A DNA stretch of 64,000 nucleotides from the NCBI RefSeq assembly GCF_030216305.1, contig NZ_JASOKT010000001.1, positions 310,001-374,000 on the forward strand, given 5' to 3'. Position numbers and translations under genes: made by a program. The DNA is from Actinotignum timonense. Lineage in GTDB: Bacteria; Actinomycetota; Actinomycetes; Actinomycetales; Actinomycetaceae. Positions 54,269-63,468 of this stretch are shown here, in pieces (position 1 is the stretch's first letter; every line of letters starts with the position of its first letter). The notes under the pieces were generated by a model. That model did not search any database. It saw only the letters and a list, made by a program, of their open reading frames with translations, and had not been told where the DNA came from.

Positions 54269-55237
54269 CTACTTTCCTTCCGAGGGCGCAACCCGACCCA
54301 GGAGCGAGACTTCTCCGGTGGAAATACGCACGTCACCGGCAGTAGTGGCGACCACGAGGGCGCCGTCGGCTAAAATCTGCACCCCGCGCCCGTGCACCGG
54401 AGTATCGCGCGGGCGGTTGACGGTAATGCCCTCGCGCAGGGTTGCGCAGGTGGCATTGAGTTCAGCTAAGAGCCCGGAGCGTTCTGCCGCACTGGTGGAG
54501 CGTTCTGCCGCGCTGCTCCCTGCATCGCTCGCCTCCAGGTCACCCGCGGCCATTTCGGGTACGACGGCGCCGCTAGCTGCCGCAGTACTTATTCCGCTCT
54601 CACAGGCACTCATGAGGGCGGCCAGCCGGGCCCCGAGCTCGCGCAGGTAGGCGGCGGCTGCCTCATCGCGGCTAGGAACCGGGAAGCCGGCGGTGGCTAG
54701 CGAAGCCGAGGTGGGGGTAGGAAGTTCCTCGGCGCGCAGCCCCAGGTTGATTCCCACCCCGAGCACCACGCCAATATTCCCGGCCGCGTCTGTACTCACC
54801 ACTTCACCCAGCAAGCCGGCCAGTTTCGCGGCGTGCGGGCGGGTAACAATATCATTGGGCCAAGAAATCGCCACGTCAGCCCCGAGTTTTTCCAGGGCGG
54901 CGCGCGCGGCTAGGGCCCCGGCGAACGTCACCCAGCTCAGTTCCGCGCGCACTGTTTCCGGCACCGCGATGAGCACCGAGAAAAGCAGGGAGCCATCTTT
55001 GGTAGCGAACCAGGAGCGGCCCATGCGCCCGCGCCCATCACTTTGTTCATCGGCGATAAGGCCGCAGACCAGCCCGGATGCGGGCACGCCCCCGGAATTG
55101 AGCCAGAGTTCGGCCAGGTCATCCTGGGTGGATGTGGTCAGATCGGTATGCAGGAGCGCAGCACCGGGGAGCCCTACCTCCCCCAGCGCGCTCGCGGTAC
55201 GCGGGAAGAGCACGTTTCCTGAATGCACGTTGCTCAC
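54269..55237 (-). CDS. birA: Biotin-[acetyl-CoA-carboxylase] ligase, monofunctional
   Basis: 322 residues. It activates biotin to biotinyl-5'-AMP and attaches it to AccA. Catalytic stretches: STQDD near 33, the biotin loop GRGRMGRSWFA near 70, WPNDI near 125 and KLAGLLGEV near 138. It lacks the N-terminal HTH of bifunctional BirA, so it cannot itself be the repressor of the CGTAA sites upstream. A low-complexity insert (about 215-245, with two AAERS units) separates the catalytic and C-terminal SH3-like domains. Its TAG overlaps the first possible start of accA. Confidence 0.92.
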   Translation of the reverse strand: MSNVHSGNVLFPRTASALGEVGLPGAALLHTDLTTSTQDDLAELWLNSGGVPASGLVCGLIADEQSDGRGRMGRSWFATKDGSLLFSVLIAVPETVRAELSWVTFAGALAARAALEKLGADVAISWPNDIVTRPHAAKLAGLLGEVVSTDAAGNIGVVLGVGINLGLRAEELPTPTSASLATAGFPVPSRDEAAAAYLRELGARLAALMSACESGISTAAASGAVVPEMAAGDLEASDAGSSAAERSTSAAERSGLLAELNATCATLREGITVNRPRDTPVHGRGVQILADGALVVATTAGDVRISTGEVSLLGRVAPSEGK

Positions 55238-55283
55238 CTCAGCCTTCTTTCCGGCGGGTCACCCCACCGCTAACCTACTAATG

Positions 55284-55320
55284 CGTAACCTTACGTAATC
55301 GTAACTTACGGATTCGTAAC
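55284..55320 (-). promoter_or_regulatory. CGTAA/TTACG operator-like cluster upstream of birA-acc-fas
   Basis: CGTAA-CC-TTACG at 55284-55295, CGTAA-C-TTACG at 55300-55310 and a half-site CGTAAC at 55315-55320 repeat at 15-16 base spacing, 47-83 bases before the birA ATG. On the minus strand they overlap likely -35 hexamers (TTACGA/TTACGT), as expected for a repressor- or activator-controlled promoter. The regulator is not identified; a TetR-type lipid regulator such as FasR is one guess. Confidence 0.55.
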
Positions 55321-55417
55321 ATGCCCACTCCTTCGCGGTGCGCCACCGTTAGACCTCTCACATCTACGCCGCACAAAGCCCGAAAATACGCCAAAGCGGC
55401 CATTATCTACCCGCATA

Positions 55418-55447
55418 TTCACATTTTTATACATGCACACGTATATT
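55418..55447 (+). promoter_or_regulatory. Candidate promoter of the amino-acid ABC transporter operon
   Basis: TTCACA (55418-55423) and TATATT (55442-55447) with an 18-base spacer, in the most AT-rich stretch of the window. A second -10-like TATACT is at 55455-55460. Transcription would begin near 55454, giving a leader of about 70 bases before the ATG at 55523. Confidence 0.45.
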
Positions 55448-55522
55448 TACTGGCTATACTTGGGATTGTTCCGAGTATTTTCCACCCGAACACTGAAAAA
55501 ACATTCACCGTAGGGGAAGAAA

Positions 55523-56434
55523 ATGAAGAAAACAATCGCGCTGCTTGCTGCCAGCCTCCTCACGCTGGGCGCCTGCTCCAATGATGAGGCTGCTTTGACG
55601 GATTCCACCGCCGCAGCTGATCCGGGTGAGTCCGGTTTCGCTGTTGATGGCATCGCGGCAGATTCCGCCGTCGCTGCCCTAGTGCCTGCGGATGTTACCG
55701 CGCGCGGGCAATTGCGCAACGGCGCGTCTACCGATTACGCTCCCGCGGAATACCGCAAGGCGGACGGGCAGACCCCCACCGGTTACGATATTGATCTCAC
55801 GCGCGCCATCGCGAAAAAGATGGGACTCAAAGACGGCACCACCACGCACGTGGAATTTGATTCGCTCCTCCCCCAGATCGGAACCAAATTCGATGTGGGC
55901 CTGTCCACCTTCACCGTCACCCCCGAACGTGAAGAAGCTTTCAATATGATCACGTATTTCGAGGCGGGTTCCGAATACGGGGTGCCGGCCAAGTCCAATA
56001 ATTTCACCCCGGATGACCCTTGCGGTTTCACCATCGGCGTGCAAACGGGTTCCTCCCAGGAGGAAGCCCTCAAGGAAGCCACCGCCGCCTGCGAAGCGAA
56101 GGGCGCCAAGCCGATTAAGATTATGTCTCTCCCGGATGTACCGCAGATCGTGACCCGGGTGGTTTCCGGCCAGTACGATGCTATTTTCGCTGATTCCCCG
56201 GTGCTCGGTTACGCGGTGGCCCGCTCCAATGGCCAGCTGAAGACCACGGGTGATATTTATGATTCGGCCCCGGTGGCTATCGCGGTGGCCAAGGATAATC
56301 CGGAGCTCGCCAAGGCGGTGCAAGCCGCGCTGCAATCCCTTATGGATTCGGGTGAACTCAAGGAGATCTTCGCGCATTACGGCATTACCGAAGGCGTGCT
56401 GAGCACCGCCGAGATCAACCCCCAGGTGCAGTAA
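55523..56434 (+). CDS. Amino acid ABC transporter substrate-binding lipoprotein
   Basis: 303 residues; ATG at 55523 with GGGGAAG upstream. A lipoprotein signal peptide ends in LLTLGAC (Cys18 lipidated). The mature protein has the family-3 solute-binding fold: GYDIDLTRAIAKKMGL near 88, a STFTVTPEREEAFN stretch that matches polar amino acid receptors, and VGVQTGSS-like IGVQTGSSQEEAL near 172. It delivers an amino acid to the permease encoded next. Specificity cannot be read; glutamate/glutamine- or cystine-like ligands are possible. Coupled to the permease by TAATG. Confidence 0.88.
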   Translation: MKKTIALLAASLLTLGACSNDEAALTDSTAAADPGESGFAVDGIAADSAVAALVPADVTARGQLRNGASTDYAPAEYRKADGQTPTGYDIDLTRAIAKKMGLKDGTTTHVEFDSLLPQIGTKFDVGLSTFTVTPEREEAFNMITYFEAGSEYGVPAKSNNFTPDDPCGFTIGVQTGSSQEEALKEATAACEAKGAKPIKIMSLPDVPQIVTRVVSGQYDAIFADSPVLGYAVARSNGQLKTTGDIYDSAPVAIAVAKDNPELAKAVQAALQSLMDSGELKEIFAHYGITEGVLSTAEINPQVQ

Positions 56435-57300
56435 TGGAGAAGATTCATCCGCAAGCCCGCGTGAAGTTGAGCAATATTGTGTGGCTCATCGTCATGGCGG
56501 TGCTCGGGGCGATGGCGCTTAATGCGCTCATCACCAATGATGCTTTCCACTGGGATGTGGTGGGGCGTTATCTTTTCGATTGGCGGATCCTGCGCGGTAT
56601 CGTCTACACCCTGGTGCTGACCGTGCTCGCCATGGTTATTGGCATTATTTTGGCGCTGACCATGGCGGTGCTGCGCGAATCGAGTAACGCGGTGCTGCGC
56701 GCGGCGGCTCGCTTCTATATTTGGTTCTTCCGCGGCACCCCGATTTACACCCAGCTCATGTTCTGGGGGTTGCTGCCTTCGCTCTATCAGAAGCTATCGC
56801 TGGGGATTCCTTTCGGGCCGGAGTTCTTCACGTTCCAAACCGACCGGGTCATCACCCCGTTTATCGCGGCAATTATCGGGCTGGGGCTCAACGAAGGCGC
56901 CTACCTGGCGGAGATTATTCGCTCCGGTTTGGGTGCGATTGATCCGGGGCAGCGGGAAGCCGCGGTGGCGCTGGGGATGCGTTCGGGCACGATTATGCGG
57001 CGTATTATTTTGCCGCAGGCCATGCGTATTATTATTCCGCCCACCGGGAACGAAACGATCTCGATGTTGAAAACAACGTCGCTGGTACTCGCCGTTCCCT
57101 TCACCCTGGACCTCACCTTCGCGGCCCAGGATTTGGGTTCGAAAACGTATCTGCCGTTCCCCTTCCTCGTGGTCGCGGCGATCTGGTACCTGGTTATTAC
57201 CTCGCTGCTCATGATGGTGCAGCATCGTATTGAACGCCATTTCGCGCGTGGTTTTGACGGACGTACGGCGACGACGGCCTTCCTGGACGTCACCCCCTAA
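56434..57300 (+). CDS. Amino acid ABC transporter permease
   Basis: 288 residues with about five or six membrane segments. It has the HisM/GlnP-family features: [38 protein letters not shown], and the ATPase-contact EAA loop [19 protein letters not shown] near 170-190. It forms the membrane channel of the importer. Eight bases separate it from the ATPase gene. Confidence 0.92.
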   Translation: MEKIHPQARVKLSNIVWLIVMAVLGAMALNALITNDAFHWDVVGRYLFDWRILRGIVYTLVLTVLAMVIGIILALTMAVLRESSNAVLRAAARFYIWFFRGTPIYTQLMFWGLLPSLYQKLSLGIPFGPEFFTFQTDRVITPFIAAIIGLGLNEGAYLAEIIRSGLGAIDPGQREAAVALGMRSGTIMRRIILPQAMRIIIPPTGNETISMLKTTSLVLAVPFTLDLTFAAQDLGSKTYLPFPFLVVAAIWYLVITSLLMMVQHRIERHFARGFDGRTATTAFLDVTP

Positions 57301-57308
57301 GGAGAACA

Positions 57309-58133
57309 ATGACTCACGCCATGGTGGACGTGTGCGACGTCTACAAATCTTTCGGTGATCACACCGTTCTCAAAGGTGTTAATCTCACGGTGCAGCGCGG
57401 TGAGGTGGTGGTGCTGCTCGGGCCGTCCGGTTCCGGTAAATCCACGCTGCTGCGCTGCCTGAACGAGCTGGAAACTATTACCGCCGGGCGCATCTACCTG
57501 GATGGGGAGCTGCTGGGGATGACCGAGCAGCCCGCCCCCACCGGGTGGCGCGGGATGCTGGCCCGCCGCTCCGGTGCCGTCACTTCGCAAGGGACCTGGT
57601 TGCGCCAGCGCACCGAGGCGGAGGTTGCCGCCCAGCGCGCCAAGGTGGGGATGGTGTTCCAGCGTTTCAATCTTTTCCCGCATATGAGCGCGATGGAAAA
57701 TATTATGGAGGCGCCCGTGCAGGTGGCCCACCGCCCCGAAAAGGAGGCACGGGCCGAAGCCCTGGAGTTGCTGGAGCGGGTGGGGCTGCGCGATCACGCT
57801 AATCATTTCCCGGCGCAACTTTCCGGCGGGCAGCAACAGCGGGTGGCTATTGCGCGTGCTCTGGCCATGCACCCCGAGCTCATGCTTTTCGACGAGCCTA
57901 CTTCGGCGCTCGATCCGGAGCTCGTGGGTGAAGTGCTCTCCGTGATGCAGGATTTGGCGCGCGGGGGCATGACCATGGTGGTGGTCACCCACGAAATCGG
58001 TTTCGCCCGGGAGGTGGCCGATAAAGTGGTGTTCCTCGACGAGGGCATGATTATCGACGAGGGCACCCCGGCGCAGGTGATCGATAACCCGCGCTCGGAG
58101 CGCACCCGCGATTTCTTCACCAAGGTGCTCTAG
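57309..58133 (+). CDS. Amino acid ABC transporter ATP-binding protein
   Basis: 274 residues; ATG at 57309 with AAGGAGAACA upstream. Walker [10 protein letters not shown] (about 38), signature [16 protein letters not shown], Walker [13 protein letters not shown], switch VVVTHE. Compared with GlnQ/HisP-type ATPases (about 245 residues) it has an extra segment of roughly 30-35 residues at about 65-100, between the LDGELLG strand and the Q-loop [10 protein letters not shown] strong terminator follows the stop codon. Confidence 0.93.
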   Translation: MTHAMVDVCDVYKSFGDHTVLKGVNLTVQRGEVVVLLGPSGSGKSTLLRCLNELETITAGRIYLDGELLGMTEQPAPTGWRGMLARRSGAVTSQGTWLRQRTEAEVAAQRAKVGMVFQRFNLFPHMSAMENIMEAPVQVAHRPEKEARAEALELLERVGLRDHANHFPAQLSGGQQQRVAIARALAMHPELMLFDEPTSALDPELVGEVLSVMQDLARGGMTMVVVTHEIGFAREVADKVVFLDEGMIIDEGTPAQVIDNPRSERTRDFFTKVL

Positions 58134-58140
58134 CACAAGT

Positions 58141-58187
58141 ACAAACGGTGCCGGTTCCTCCATATTGGGGTCGCCGGCACCGTTTGT
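58141..58187. terminator. Bidirectional hairpin between the ABC operon and pgi
   Basis: ACAAACGGTGCCGG (58141-58154) and CCGGCACCGTTTGT (58174-58187) are exact reverse complements with a 19-base loop, starting 7 bases after the ATPase stop. The genes converge here, so it likely serves both. Confidence 0.8.
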
Positions 58188-58234
58188 GTCTACTGTGCGC
58201 TAACGCCGGTGTGCGGCGCTAGCACCGCACGGCA

Positions 58235-59890
<1,656 letters not shown>

Positions 59891-60046
59891 GGTTATCCTC
59901 ATCCTCGAAGTAGTCTTTATCTCGTAGTGTAATCAACTTTGCGGCCCCGCGGCGCGCCGCTACCACATCTCGCGGGCGCGCCGCCGGACTCTAGCACCAC
60001 ACATGAGCCCACCATCTTTGACACAATGATCTTCGGAGGAGGAACC

Positions 60047-62314
60047 ATGTCAGATCACGCAGATCCCGTATCCCTTGCCATTCTTACCTCGGGTGGGGAC
60101 GCCCCGGGCATGAACCCGGTGGTGCGCGCCGTGGTGCGTACCGCTTTACACGTGGGCGCCCGCCCCTTCGCGATTCGCGAGGGGTGGCGCGGAGCTATCG
60201 ATAATCTTATTGAGCCGCTGGTCTGGAGCGATGTGTCCTCCATTCTGGATAAGGGCGGCACGGTGATCGGCTCGGCCCGCTCCACCGAATTCCGGGAGCG
60301 GGATGGAATGCGGAAAGTCGCCGCGAATCTGGTGCGCGCCGGAATCGACCGCCTCGTGGTCATCGGCGGTGATGGCTCCCTGACCGGGGCAGATACTCTG
60401 CGCGAGCGCTGGAGTGGACTCCTCGAAGAACTGGTAGAAGCCGGGGAAATCGAAGCGGATCTTGCCGCCCGCCACCCCGAACTCCATATTGCCGGGGTGG
60501 TGGGTTCCATCGATAACGATATGGTCGGCACCGATATGACGGTGGGAACCAATTCGGCCCTGTGCCGCATTATTGACGCTATTGACGCGCTCACTTCCAC
60601 GGCCGCCTCCCACCAGCGGGTCTTCGTGGTGGAAGTGATGGGGCGGCGCTGCGGCTACCTGGCCCTCATGGGTGCAATGGCCGGCGGGGCTGATGATGTG
60701 ATCATTCCCGAGCTTCCCCCCGAAGATGGCTGGGAAGATGCCATGTGCGAAAAGATCCGTGCCGGGCGGGCGGCCGGGCGGCGCGATTCGATTATCGTTG
60801 TTGCCGAAGGCTGCATGGATCGGCACGGTGAAAAGATCACCGCCCAGCGCATCCAGGCCGCCATTAAAGAACGCACCGGGGAATCCCCGCGGATTACCGC
60901 GCTCGGCCACGTGCAGCGCGGCGGCACCCCGTCCGCTTATGACCGCTGGATGTCTACCCTGCTCGGTTACACCGCCGCCCTGGAGGTGATCCGGGCCGAA
61001 CCGGGCGAAGAATCCTGCATTATCGGGATTCGTAATAATCGGCTCCAGCGCCTACCGCTGGTGGAAACGGTTGCCAATACCAAGAAGGTCATCGACTACC
61101 TGGAAGAAGGCGATTACGAGGCGGCGGTGCGCTCGCGCGGCACCAGCTTCTCCCGGATCAAGTCCCTTTTTGAAACACTTTCTTCCCCGCTGGGCGAAGA
61201 CCGCTACTTCAAGGACGGCTGGCGCCCGCGGGTGGCCGTGCTCCACGCCGGCGGACTCGCCCCGGGAATGAATGCGGCCGCGCGCAGCGCGGTACGGCTC
61301 GGCCTGGATCGCGGCTTTGAAATGCTCGGTGTGGAGGGCGGCTTCCCCGGCCTCATCCGCGGGGATATTCGCCCGCTCAGCTGGGGCGATGTGGATGGCT
61401 GGGTTTCGCTGGGCGGCGCGGAGCTGGGCACCGCCCGCTCGGTCCTCGGCATCGAGGATTACTTCGGGCTGGCGCGCTCCATTGAAGCCAATGGGCTAGA
61501 CGCGGTCATTATGATCGGCGGCCTGGCCGGCTATGAAACCGCCTGGAATATGGCGAAAGAAGCGGACCGCTACACGGCCTTCCGCCTCCCCCTCATCTGC
61601 GTGCCGGCCTCCATTGATAACAATCTGCCCGGCCACGATCTGTCCATCGGGGTGGATACCGCGCTCAATACCAATGTGGAGACCATCGATAAGATTCGCC
61701 GTTCCGCTTCCGCTTCCCGGCGCTGCTTCGTGGTGGAAACGATGGGCCGGAAATGTGGTTACCTCGCGCTTATGAGTGCGCTATCCACCGGGGCTGAACA
61801 GGTCTACCTGCATGAAACCGGGGTGGATCTGGCAATGCTCACGAAGGAAAGCGAGCGCATGAACCGGGCTTTTGATGGCTCCCGTTCCCTCTACCTGGCT
61901 ATTCGTAATGAGGATGCTTCCAAGTACTACACCGCGGATCTGCTGCGGCGGGTTTTCCAGCAGGAGGGCCACGGGGCTTTCTCGGTTCGTTCCACGATTA
62001 TTGGCCACCAGCAGCAGGGCGGTATTCCCACGTCCTATGACCGTACTCTCGCGGTGTCGCTCGCGGCTCTCGCCATTGATGAGGTGACCGCGCAGCTGGA
62101 GAAGAAGGAGCGGGTGGGCGCGCGCTATATCGGCCAGCACAATGGCAAACTGGAGTCCCATCCGATTATGCGCATGGACGAAGAGATGGATATGAAGAAC
62201 CGGGTGCCGCTGGATCCGTGGTGGATTTCCGCGCTCCCCGTGCTCTACACGGTGGCGGCCCGTGAGGATACTTCCCCGCTGGAGCACCTGGCGATTTACG
62301 ACGATAACCGTTAG
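60047..62314 (+). CDS. Eukaryote-type tandem-duplicated 6-phosphofructokinase
   Basis: 755 residues from ATG at 60047 with GGAGGAGGAACC upstream; bacterial PfkA is about 320-340. Two homologous PFK domains are fused (about 1-370 and 385-755). The first has a full active site: TSGGDAPGMN (17), GGDGSLTGA (106; the Gly that favours ATP over pyrophosphate), SIDNDMVGTD (154) and EVMGRRCGYLAL (198). In the second these read AGGLAPGMN (401), IGGLAGYE (488), SIDNNLPGHD (522) and ETMGRKCGYLAL (565), i.e. the ATP loop is lost and the second Asp of SIDND is Asn. As in animal and fungal PFKs the N-half would be catalytic and the C-half regulatory (inference). Confidence 0.93.
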   Translation: MSDHADPVSLAILTSGGDAPGMNPVVRAVVRTALHVGARPFAIREGWRGAIDNLIEPLVWSDVSSILDKGGTVIGSARSTEFRERDGMRKVAANLVRAGIDRLVVIGGDGSLTGADTLRERWSGLLEELVEAGEIEADLAARHPELHIAGVVGSIDNDMVGTDMTVGTNSALCRIIDAIDALTSTAASHQRVFVVEVMGRRCGYLALMGAMAGGADDVIIPELPPEDGWEDAMCEKIRAGRAAGRRDSIIVVAEGCMDRHGEKITAQRIQAAIKERTGESPRITALGHVQRGGTPSAYDRWMSTLLGYTAALEVIRAEPGEESCIIGIRNNRLQRLPLVETVANTKKVIDYLEEGDYEAAVRSRGTSFSRIKSLFETLSSPLGEDRYFKDGWRPRVAVLHAGGLAPGMNAAARSAVRLGLDRGFEMLGVEGGFPGLIRGDIRPLSWGDVDGWVSLGGAELGTARSVLGIEDYFGLARSIEANGLDAVIMIGGLAGYETAWNMAKEADRYTAFRLPLICVPASIDNNLPGHDLSIGVDTALNTNVETIDKIRRSASASRRCFVVETMGRKCGYLALMSALSTGAEQVYLHETGVDLAMLTKESERMNRAFDGSRSLYLAIRNEDASKYYTADLLRRVFQQEGHGAFSVRSTIIGHQQQGGIPTSYDRTLAVSLAALAIDEVTAQLEKKERVGARYIGQHNGKLESHPIMRMDEEMDMKNRVPLDPWWISALPVLYTVAAREDTSPLEHLAIYDDNR

Positions 62315-62350
62315 TCGCGTTTTCTTATAGCGCGGTTCTTGCGCCGCGTG

Positions 62351-62392
62351 CGGTGGGGGCGACGACGCCGCTAGCTGGCTGTGCCCCCACCG
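62351..62392. terminator. Hairpin in the pfk-unknown gene interval
   Basis: CGGTGGGGGC (62351-62360) pairs with GCCCCCACCG (62383-62392) across a 22-base loop, 37 bases after the pfk stop. No T-run. Genes converge here, so it may act for either strand. The rest of 62393-62516 carries only the small open frame reported as a finding. Confidence 0.55.
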
Positions 62393-62516
62393 GCCGCGGC
62401 TGCGCACCTACGTGGTGACGGTCCCCACCCAGGAAACCCGGAACGCCTCTCCGCGATTTTCAACGCGGAGATCGATGCGCGCCTCGGTCCGGTCGCATTT
62501 TATTAGCGCGGGTGGT

Positions 62517-63158
62517 TCACTCTTCAAGAGCTTGGAGAGCGGTGGCGCGGTGATGCCGAACTACGGATCGCACCTGGATCTGTTCCCAATCCTCGACGCC
62601 TTGGTTGAGCGCTTCGCGTGCTTGTGGTGTGCACGCCACCCCGAGCTCGTCAATGACTAAGAGGAGGATTTCTTCCAGGCAGGGCCGGAACCAGCGCCGA
62701 CCCATCGTGAAATGAATATCAGCAACGTGGGGAGTACGCGCTTCGTTCTTGATACGCCGGCGCGACCGGCCGGAATGAGTCCCGCCTAGGACTAAAGCGT
62801 GTGTCCATTCATCGCGGTGGGAATGGATCTGGATATGTGCGCAAGGAATATTCGAACGTGGTGAGCGAATATAATCCCAGCGCACCAGCGGCTCGCTGCT
62901 TTTCGCTCCTCGGATGACCGAGAACGTTGATTCATTGACGCTGAGTAAACCGGTTTCCGGATTAAGGAAAAGCTCGTAATCGAAACGGACAATAAGGAAA
63001 CGAGCAACGCGAATATCGCCCGACAATCTTTTTAGCGGAAGATCTCCTTTTGGGATCGTCTGCTTTATCAGTAAAAAGCCAGGATCGATCAGCTCCCCGA
63101 TCCGCTGTATATGTGCCGCAAACTCATCGGCACGCTCATCCAATCGTGCGTTCACCAC
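62517..63158 (-). CDS. Unknown protein, second gene of a two-gene cassette
   Basis: 213 residues from a GTG at 63158 with GAGGAG seven bases upstream; overlaps the gene before it by 23 bases. I recognise no family. The sequence is soluble, with alternating hydrophobic strands (VARFLIVRFDYELFLNPETG), a His-rich stretch (HIQIHSHRDEWTH) and VADIHFTMGRRWF, and ends in a helical segment. Base composition is visibly less GC-rich than in neighbouring genes, which hints at acquisition. Overlap with a small partner would fit a toxin-antitoxin or other paired module, but no toxin motif is seen. Confidence 0.6.
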   Translation of the reverse strand: MVNARLDERADEFAAHIQRIGELIDPGFLLIKQTIPKGDLPLKRLSGDIRVARFLIVRFDYELFLNPETGLLSVNESTFSVIRGAKSSEPLVRWDYIRSPRSNIPCAHIQIHSHRDEWTHALVLGGTHSGRSRRRIKNEARTPHVADIHFTMGRRWFRPCLEEILLLVIDELGVACTPQAREALNQGVEDWEQIQVRSVVRHHRATALQALEE

Positions 63159-63378
63159 GGCAATACTCCTCGAAACGATCCAGGCCTATCATCTCAAAAT
63201 AAGCGTCGGACTCTTTTGGTCCGAGCTGGTAGTTATCGGCACGCCAGTCGAATTCTTCGCGGGTCATTCTGACCTCACGCAAGATTTCCTCCTTGCGTTC
63301 GAGGATTTCTTCCAGCGAGTTGAAAACACGATCCGGAAAATACAACCGGTCCTCGTAAATATCCTCGTAAATATCCAT
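63136..63378 (-). CDS. Small acidic unknown protein, first gene of a two-gene cassette
   Basis: 80 residues from ATG at 63378, chosen because GGAG lies 8 bases upstream; a GTG three codons earlier overlaps that site. It begins MDIYEDIYED, from a duplicated 12-bp unit, then a charged helix (SLEEILERKEEILREVRMTR), then EFDWRADNYQLGPKESDAYF. No family is recognised. Its size, acidity and overlap with the next gene would suit an antitoxin or chaperone-like partner; this is speculation from layout. Confidence 0.55.
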   Translation of the reverse strand: MDIYEDIYEDRLYFPDRVFNSLEEILERKEEILREVRMTREEFDWRADNYQLGPKESDAYFEMIGLDRFEEYCRGERTIG

Positions 63379-63468
63379 GTGTCTCACTCCTTCAATTGTG
63401 TAGTTTCGGGTGTTTTCCCGTCCGTCTCCGTCATTCTTGCATGATACGGAAGCACAGCAAAGAGCGAG

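Noticed and set aside
21728..57270. Recurrent ACGACGGC octamer, noticed at about 21725, 28886, 32345, 36385, 39737, 54551 and 57265, mostly in one orientation
   Set aside because: Counted by eye only; the octamer is GC-rich and expected a few times by composition. A strand-biased motif such as a Chi- or FtsK-guiding site would need genome-wide counting.
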